The translations under genes and the position numbers were made by a program. The notes under the pieces were generated by a model. It was not told the DNA's origin, did no database searches, and saw nothing but the letters and a program-made list of their open reading frames with translations. From the NCBI RefSeq assembly GCF_002933815.1, contig NZ_BEYR01000004.1, positions 310,001-374,000 on the forward strand: a DNA stretch of 64,000 nt. The letters are read 5' to 3'. The stretch is from Sphingobacterium sp. HMA12. Its GTDB lineage: Bacteria; Bacteroidota; Bacteroidia; Sphingobacteriales; Sphingobacteriaceae. Below are positions 59,885 through 64,000 of the stretch, piece after piece; within the stretch, counting starts at the first letter, position 1, and every line of letters starts with the position of its first letter.

Positions 59885-59896
59885 GTGAGCACTCAC
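59885..59896. promoter_or_regulatory. Candidate operator upstream of the alpha/beta hydrolase gene
   Basis: GTGAGCACTCAC is a near-palindrome (5 of 6 pairs) in the style of TetR-family operators, 106 nt before the hydrolase start. No TetR gene is in the window, so its factor is unknown. Confidence 0.3.
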
Positions 59897-60001
59897 GTTT
59901 ACCTTTTTCGGTAACAAAACGATAAATGCATGTTGGAACATAGCAAATTGTTGAGTAGATTTAGAAATAGTGATAAGATTATTTGATGTAAATATAATGT
60001 A

Positions 60002-60760
60002 ATGAAATTTAGTGGATTAGGTTATTTTATATTGTTTTTTTCATTAGCTGTAGGCTTAAAATCTACTTATGCACAGCAAACTACTTATGTTATTGTGCAT
60101 GGTGCCTGGGGTGGTGCCTGGCAATTTAAAAAGACAGCAAATGAATTGGAGAAAGAAGGACATAAAACCTATCGCCCCACACTAACGGGCCTGGGAGAAC
60201 GTTATCATTTAGCGGACACTTCTATTGGTTTACAGAACCACATCAACGATGTTATCAATAAGATATTATTTGAAGATCTCCGGGATATTGTATTGGTTGG
60301 ACATAGCTACGGTGGAATGATAATAACCGGTGTAGCAGACAGTCTTCCGGATCGGATAAAAAAGTTGGTCTATTTAGATGCCATCCTTCCGGATGATCAG
60401 GAATCCGTCCTGAGTTTGATGGTAAAGCCTGATGGGGACAATGGTCTTTTAAAACTTGAGAAGGACGGTTTTATTATTCCATTTTGGGTAAAGAACGAAC
60501 GCGAGTTTCCGCGGGATGTCCCCCATCCTTTGAAAACGATGACTGATAAAATCGGTTTAAGAAACCCGAAACGGGAGACAATTCCCGCAACTTATATCCT
60601 GACTTACGAAGATAATAAGGCAATAGACAAAGACGACTTTTATCCATTTTATGCGAAAGCAAAGCAGCGTCATTTTAAAACCGTTGAATTGATCAGCGAT
60701 CACAATCCGCAAATAAAAAAGCTGAAAGAATTAGTAGATTTGTTATTACACGAAAAATAA
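60002..60760 (+). CDS. Exported alpha/beta hydrolase
   Basis: 252 residues with a signal peptide (about 1-24, LFFSLAVGLKSTYAQ). Core: YVIVHGAWGGAWQFKKTANE (oxyanion HGxWGGxW), LVGHSYGGMIITGVADSLPD (nucleophile elbow with Ser), ILPDDQESVLSLM and the C-terminal SDHNPQIKKLKELV, which supplies the His. It resembles the EstC/salicylate-esterase-like lipase/acyltransferase group of plant-esterase-like hydrolases. Substrate unknown. A TetR-style operator candidate is just upstream. Confidence 0.87.
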   Translation: MKFSGLGYFILFFSLAVGLKSTYAQQTTYVIVHGAWGGAWQFKKTANELEKEGHKTYRPTLTGLGERYHLADTSIGLQNHINDVINKILFEDLRDIVLVGHSYGGMIITGVADSLPDRIKKLVYLDAILPDDQESVLSLMVKPDGDNGLLKLEKDGFIIPFWVKNEREFPRDVPHPLKTMTDKIGLRNPKRETIPATYILTYEDNKAIDKDDFYPFYAKAKQRHFKTVELISDHNPQIKKLKELVDLLLHEK

Positions 60761-60779
60761 ATAAGAGTAAGATATTTCA

Positions 60780-61265
60780 ATGACGCAAGAAGAATTAGTA
60801 AAAGAATTAAGTAAACCCGAAGTACTGTATGCAGCCTTAGGCCTGGTCGTTATACGCATTATTATCTGGTTGTTATTTGCGAATACAATTCGCCGGACAT
60901 TAAACTTGATAGCCGTGGAAAATAGATTGATGACACCCAATCAGTCTTGGTTGGTTGCCGTTCCACTGATCAATATTTACTGGAACTTTCAGGTTGCTTC
61001 CCGTCTGCGGGATTCGCTCATCAATGAGTTCTATGATCGCAAGATTGCTGTTGAGGAGAATCCGACTTTTCGGAAAGGATCGTTATATGCCTGGATCTAT
61101 TTGGCTACAAATATTCCCCTGCCGATTTCTATTTCAGGTGTGCTGGTAATCATGCACTTTGTCACATTGGCTAATTACTGGTTTAATATCAATGCAAACC
61201 GTAGAATTTTAGAAGAACACGATAAATTTCGAGAAAAGGAGGTTATTATAAACGATGAAAATTAA
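60780..61265 (+). CDS. DUF4328-like membrane protein
   Basis: 161 residues with two or three membrane segments (about 15-34, 105-125 and possibly 128-142). NRLMTPNQSWLVAVPLINIY followed by a cytoplasmic charged block is reminiscent of DUF4328 or related small membrane proteins, but I am unsure. The last residues are charged (EEHDKFREKEVIINDEN). It overlaps the Nif3-like gene by 11 nt, so they are coupled. Confidence 0.6.
   Translation: MTQEELVKELSKPEVLYAALGLVVIRIIIWLLFANTIRRTLNLIAVENRLMTPNQSWLVAVPLINIYWNFQVASRLRDSLINEFYDRKIAVEENPTFRKGSLYAWIYLATNIPLPISISGVLVIMHFVTLANYWFNINANRRILEEHDKFREKEVIINDEN
61235..61243 (+). promoter_or_regulatory. Strong Shine-Dalgarno before the Nif3-like gene
   Basis: AAAGGAGGT ends 11 nt before the Nif3 ATG at 61255, inside the 3' end of the upstream gene. 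It is unusually strong for a Bacteroidota gene, where such sequences are often weak. Confidence 0.5.
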
Positions 61266-62355
61266 AGCAGTTATTCAATACCTGGAGCAGTTGGCTCCAT
61301 TGGATTTGCAGGAATCTTACGATAACGCCGGGCTTATTGTCGGCAATGCAGATCAAGAGATTACCAAAGTATTAATTTCGTTGGATTGTACGGAGGAAGT
61401 TGTACAGGAAGCGATCGAAAAAGGGTGCAACTTAATTATTTCGCATCATCCCATTGTTTTCAAAGGATTAAAAAAGTTCAACGGAAAGAATTATGTAGAG
61501 CGTACTGTTATAAAAGCTATAGAAAACAAAATCGCACTGTATGCAATACATACCAATCTGGATAATGTTATTGGAGGTGTTAATTCAAAAATAGCAGATA
61601 AGCTGTGCTTAGTTAATCAGGCGATATTGGAATCAAAACCCAATGTACTGCGCAAGATGGTGGTATTTGTGCCAAGGAGCCATGTAGAAGAAGTCAGGAC
61701 AGCCCTATTTGAAGCCGGAGCGGGCCAGATCGGTAAGCATTATGACCAATGCAGTTTTAATACGGCCGGTTATGGAAGTTTCAGGCCTTTGACAGGATCT
61801 GCACCTACGATCGGCGAAATAGGAACACAGGAACGTGTCGAAGAAACGCGGATTGAAGTGATCTATACCCGTTCAATTGAAAGAAAACTTCTTTTGGCAC
61901 TTTACGAGGCCCATCCCTATGAGGAGGTCGCGTATGATCTTTTTGATTTGCAGAATACTGCGGTAGAAATTGGAGCTGGAATGATCGGCAATTTATCGGA
62001 GCCTATGGATGAACAAGAGTTTTTGGCTTATCTGAAGAAGAATCTCAAACTAAATGTTATTCGCCATACCGCGCTTTTAGGCAAAAAGGTTAGCAGGGTT
62101 GCTGTGTGCGGTGGTGCAGGCGGTTTTTTATTAGGGGCGGCAAAGCGCTCAGGAGCTGATTTTTTTGTTACGGCTGATTATAAATACCATGAATTTTTTG
62201 ATGCGGAGGGTGAAATTGTCATTGCAGATACGGGACATTTTGAGAGCGAACAATTTACGCAAGAATTATTGTACGACATTATTACGAAAAAATTTCCTAA
62301 CTTTGCAACCTTAACAACAGAAATAGATACAAATCCTATAAAATACTACAGTTGA
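61255..62355 (+). CDS. Nif3-like dinuclear metal centre hexameric protein
   Basis: 366 residues, the long form with a central PII-like insert. MKIKAVIQYLEQLAPLDLQE, NAGLIVGNADQEITKVLISL, IISHHPIVFKGLKKF (metal His residues), ALYAIHTNLDNVIGG, the inserted middle domain (about 125-235), then RVAVCGGAGGFLLGAAKRSG, DFFVTADYKYHEFFDAEGEI and VIADTGHFESEQFTQELLYD. The family is also named GTP cyclohydrolase I type 2 in old annotation, which is not well supported. Its stop overlaps the zinc-ribbon gene start by 1 nt. Confidence 0.9.
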   Translation: MKIKAVIQYLEQLAPLDLQESYDNAGLIVGNADQEITKVLISLDCTEEVVQEAIEKGCNLIISHHPIVFKGLKKFNGKNYVERTVIKAIENKIALYAIHTNLDNVIGGVNSKIADKLCLVNQAILESKPNVLRKMVVFVPRSHVEEVRTALFEAGAGQIGKHYDQCSFNTAGYGSFRPLTGSAPTIGEIGTQERVEETRIEVIYTRSIERKLLLALYEAHPYEEVAYDLFDLQNTAVEIGAGMIGNLSEPMDEQEFLAYLKKNLKLNVIRHTALLGKKVSRVAVCGGAGGFLLGAAKRSGADFFVTADYKYHEFFDAEGEIVIADTGHFESEQFTQELLYDIITKKFPNFATLTTEIDTNPIKYYS

Positions 62356-63107
62356 TGGAACAAACCGTAGAACAAAAATTGAAAGCACTATGGCTTTTGC
62401 AAGCCATACATACTAAAATAGACAAAATTCGCCAGGTTCGTGGTGAGTTGCCTATGGAAGTTGCAGATCTTGAAGATGAGATTGCGGGTTTAGAGACTCG
62501 TATTGAGAAGATCAGAACAGACTTAGACGATTTAGAAGATTCGATCGTTAAGCGTAAAAACATGATTAAGGATGCCCAAGCTGCAATCAAAAAATATGAG
62601 TCGCAGTTAAATGAGGTAAAAAACAATCGTGAGTACGACGCTATTTCGAAAGAAATTGAAATCCAAGGTCTTGAGATTCAGGTTTGTGAAAAGAGAATCA
62701 AAGAAGCAGAATTCGAGATTCGTAACAAAACAGAAAACTACGATGCTACTGTAGGTAACCTGGATTACAGCAAAAATGAACTTGAGGGTAAAAAGAAAGA
62801 ATTGGAAACAATTACTTCAGAAACTCAAAAGGAAGAAGATGCTTTATTGGCCAAAGCTGCAGAAGCGGAAGCGAATATCGAAGAGCGTTTGGTAAAAGTT
62901 TACTACCGTTTACGTAATTCTTTCAAAAATGGTTTGGCGGTCGTTTCTATCGATCGTGATAGCTGTTCAGGATGTCACAATAAAATCCCTGCTCAGATGC
63001 AATCTGAAATTCGTCAACGTAAAAAAATCATTATCTGCGAACATTGTGGTCGCGTTTTGGTAGACGAAGGTATCGTATTGGAAATCGAGCAAGAATACGG
63101 TTTTTAA
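62355..63107 (+). CDS. Coiled-coil zinc-ribbon protein, CdsZ-like
   Basis: 250 residues: about 180 residues of coiled coil (VADLEDEIAGLETRIEKIRT, KNREYDAISKEIEIQGLEIQ) then a C4 zinc ribbon with DSCSGCHNKIPAQMQSEIRQ and IIICEHCGRVLVDEG (two CxxC pairs). The coiled coil plus C4-ribbon arrangement next to a Nif3-like gene is conserved across Bacteroidota. Related proteins bind RNA or the ribosome; the function is not established here. The ATG at 62355 overlaps the Nif3 stop (TGATG). Confidence 0.87.
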   Translation: MEQTVEQKLKALWLLQAIHTKIDKIRQVRGELPMEVADLEDEIAGLETRIEKIRTDLDDLEDSIVKRKNMIKDAQAAIKKYESQLNEVKNNREYDAISKEIEIQGLEIQVCEKRIKEAEFEIRNKTENYDATVGNLDYSKNELEGKKKELETITSETQKEEDALLAKAAEAEANIEERLVKVYYRLRNSFKNGLAVVSIDRDSCSGCHNKIPAQMQSEIRQRKKIIICEHCGRVLVDEGIVLEIEQEYGF

Positions 63108-63123
63108 TCGTTAATAAAAGGAT

Positions 63124-63156
63124 AAAGCCCTGCCCATAAAGCAGGGCTTTTTTTTT
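63124..63156 (+). terminator. Terminator of the zinc-ribbon gene
   Basis: AAAGCCCTGC and GCAGGGCTTT form a perfect 10-bp stem with a 7-nt loop, then a T run, 16 nt after the stop. Confidence 0.9.
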
Positions 63157-63212
63157 ACGATATTTTTTATGCAACTTTGTTGATATACGAGGCTATTTAT
63201 TGAGCAAAATAG

Positions 63213-63220
63213 TAGCTTTG
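63213..63220 (+). promoter_or_regulatory. -7 element TAGCTTTG, upstream copy
   Basis: Fits TAnnTTTG; the downstream copy at 63288-63295 is 28 nt before the tricorn-type gene start. Confidence 0.45.
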
Positions 63221-63287
63221 TAGAGTAAGTTGTAACCTTTATATTTTTATGAATTTGATATGCCGAGCAATGTGCTGAACAAAATAG

Positions 63288-63295
63288 TAGCTTTG
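63288..63295 (+). promoter_or_regulatory. -7 element TAGCTTTG, downstream copy
   Basis: Fits TAnnTTTG and lies 27 nt before the ATG at 63323, the more likely active copy. Confidence 0.45.
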
Positions 63296-63322
63296 CATAT
63301 TAATTTTAACCATTGAGCATTT

Positions 63323-64000
63323 ATGAATAAAACTCATTTTAAGTTTATTGCGGCGTTTTTGATTGGAACCTCATTTCTACAGGTCAAGGCCCAAGAAACT
63401 TTATTACTCCGAAATCCAAGTATCAGCGCCAGTAATATTGCTTTTGTGTACGGTGGAGATATCTGGATTGCAGACAAGAACGGTGCAAATCCCAGACGTC
63501 TAACAACAAATCCCGGTGTCGAACAAAACCCCATGTTCTCTCCTGATGGAAAGAAAGTTGCTTTTACGGGCAATTATGACGGTAATACAGATGTGTATGT
63601 TCTCCCTATCGAAGGAGGGGAACCGCAACGCATCACTTATCACCCTTCTTCCGATGTATTACGTGGCTGGCTGAATAATGATGAAGTTTATTATACGACA
63701 TCCCGTGATTTTACCTATGCGCTAAGCCCACGGTTATACAGCTCTAATATTCAGCGACTGGGTATGGATAAGGCTTTATTGATGCCCGAAGCAACACAGG
63801 GTAGCCCCTCCGCAGACGGGCGCTATTGGGCCTATATCAAAAATACCGATCCGACAGAGCGGGATCGCGTAGCTTTCAAGCGCTATAGAGGTGGCGGTAC
63901 ACCTACCATCTGGATTTTTGATACAAAAACCAAGGAAATAGATGCAATTCCCCAGGTAAAAAGCAACGATGTGAAACCCCTTTGGTTAGGTAATAAGGTT
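63323..64000 (+). CDS. Tricorn-type S41 protease, N-terminal part
   Basis: 226 codons in the window, open at the right edge. A signal peptide (MNKTHFKFIAAFLIGTSFLQ, then VKAQ) is followed by beta-propeller blocks of the PD40 kind: DIWIADKNGANPRRLTTNPG, NPMFSPDGKKVAFTGNYDGN, TDVYVLPIEGGEPQRITYHP and SPSADGRYWAYIKN. In Bacteroidota this arrangement normally continues into PDZ and S41 peptidase domains; those would lie beyond the window, so the protease identity is inferred. A DPP4/TolB-like protein is the main alternative. Confidence 0.7.
   Translation, partial: MNKTHFKFIAAFLIGTSFLQVKAQETLLLRNPSISASNIAFVYGGDIWIADKNGANPRRLTTNPGVEQNPMFSPDGKKVAFTGNYDGNTDVYVLPIEGGEPQRITYHPSSDVLRGWLNNDEVYYTTSRDFTYALSPRLYSSNIQRLGMDKALLMPEATQGSPSADGRYWAYIKNTDPTERDRVAFKRYRGGGTPTIWIFDTKTKEIDAIPQVKSNDVKPLWLGNKV

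Larger units (their letters stand above)
63180..63329 (+). repeat. Tandem duplication of promoter, leader and start codon
   Basis: Two 75-nt units. The first 41 nt of each (63180-63220 and 63255-63295) share 32 positions, including the TAGCTTTG -7-like elements (63213-63220 and 63288-63295). The next about 34 nt also align (TAACC...TTTATGAAT) with one gap, so the real start codon (63323) has a counterpart ATG at 63249 that opens a frame of only nine codons. Confidence 0.65.

Noticed and set aside
1..64000. CRISPR arrays, IS elements, prophage, rRNA or tRNA genes
   Set aside because: No regularly spaced repeats, transposase motifs, phage genes or cloverleaf-like tracts were seen by eye; a tRNA scan was not possible.

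Overview
The window looks like a chromosome segment from a Bacteroidota bacterium of the Sphingobacteriaceae (Sphingobacterium/Pedobacter-like). Supporting features are a bacillithiol ligase (BshC), futalosine-type menaquinone synthesis (MqnD), a gliding-type lipoprotein (GldH) next to a PSP1 protein, the long Bacteroidota form of SecA, a DUF4295 protein beside L33/L28, TAnnTTTG promoter -7 elements and mostly weak Shine-Dalgarno sequences. Genus is an inference. Almost all of the window is housekeeping; I see no phage, insertion sequence, CRISPR array, rRNA or tRNA.

Layout. 0-13 kb: a cut-off TonB receptor start, bshC, rimO, ftsY, the DUF4295-rpmG-rpmB cluster, recO, cold-shock and small envelope proteins, truC, gcvT. 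13-24 kb: rhodanese, M28 and M20 peptidases, SPOR protein, secA, mqnD, surE. 23.6-26.4 kb: a uronate module kduI-DUF4861-kduD. 26.4-28.8 kb: a coupled three-gene exported operon of unknown role ending in an FGE-like protein. 29-38.6 kb: nadD-gmk-yicC, two DedA proteins, dnaN, then holB-PSP1-gldH-lpxK. 38.6-40.3 kb: three small secreted helical proteins. 40-47.6 kb: dnaA, dxs, scpA, thiL, nadA. 50.4-64 kb: nadB, a gamma-carbonic anhydrase-like protein, an Ig-like lipoprotein, mnmG, an ABC-F ATPase, apaG, an RsmI-like methylase, a hydrolase, Nif3, a zinc-ribbon protein and the start of a tricorn-type protease.

The standout region is the 2.85 kb gene-free, roughly 70% AT stretch between the divergent genes nadA and nadB. 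Base composition on the + strand flips from A/C-rich to T/G-rich near 49.95-50.05 kb (hand counts are in the findings). A cluster of TTTTCCACA-like DnaA boxes follows the flip, an imperfect long inverted repeat sits at it, and a 16-bp motif occurs four times in the stretch. Two near-consensus parS centromere sites lie 6 kb away around the mnmG promoter, and dnaA and dnaN are 9-17 kb to the left. Together these suggest that the stretch holds the chromosome replication origin, away from dnaA, with genes on both sides mostly reading away from it.

Other points of note are a 75-bp tandem duplication of promoter, leader and start codon before the tricorn-type gene, and an FGE-family protein that keeps both catalytic-type cysteines. 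All assignments come from reading motifs by eye; no database search was possible.
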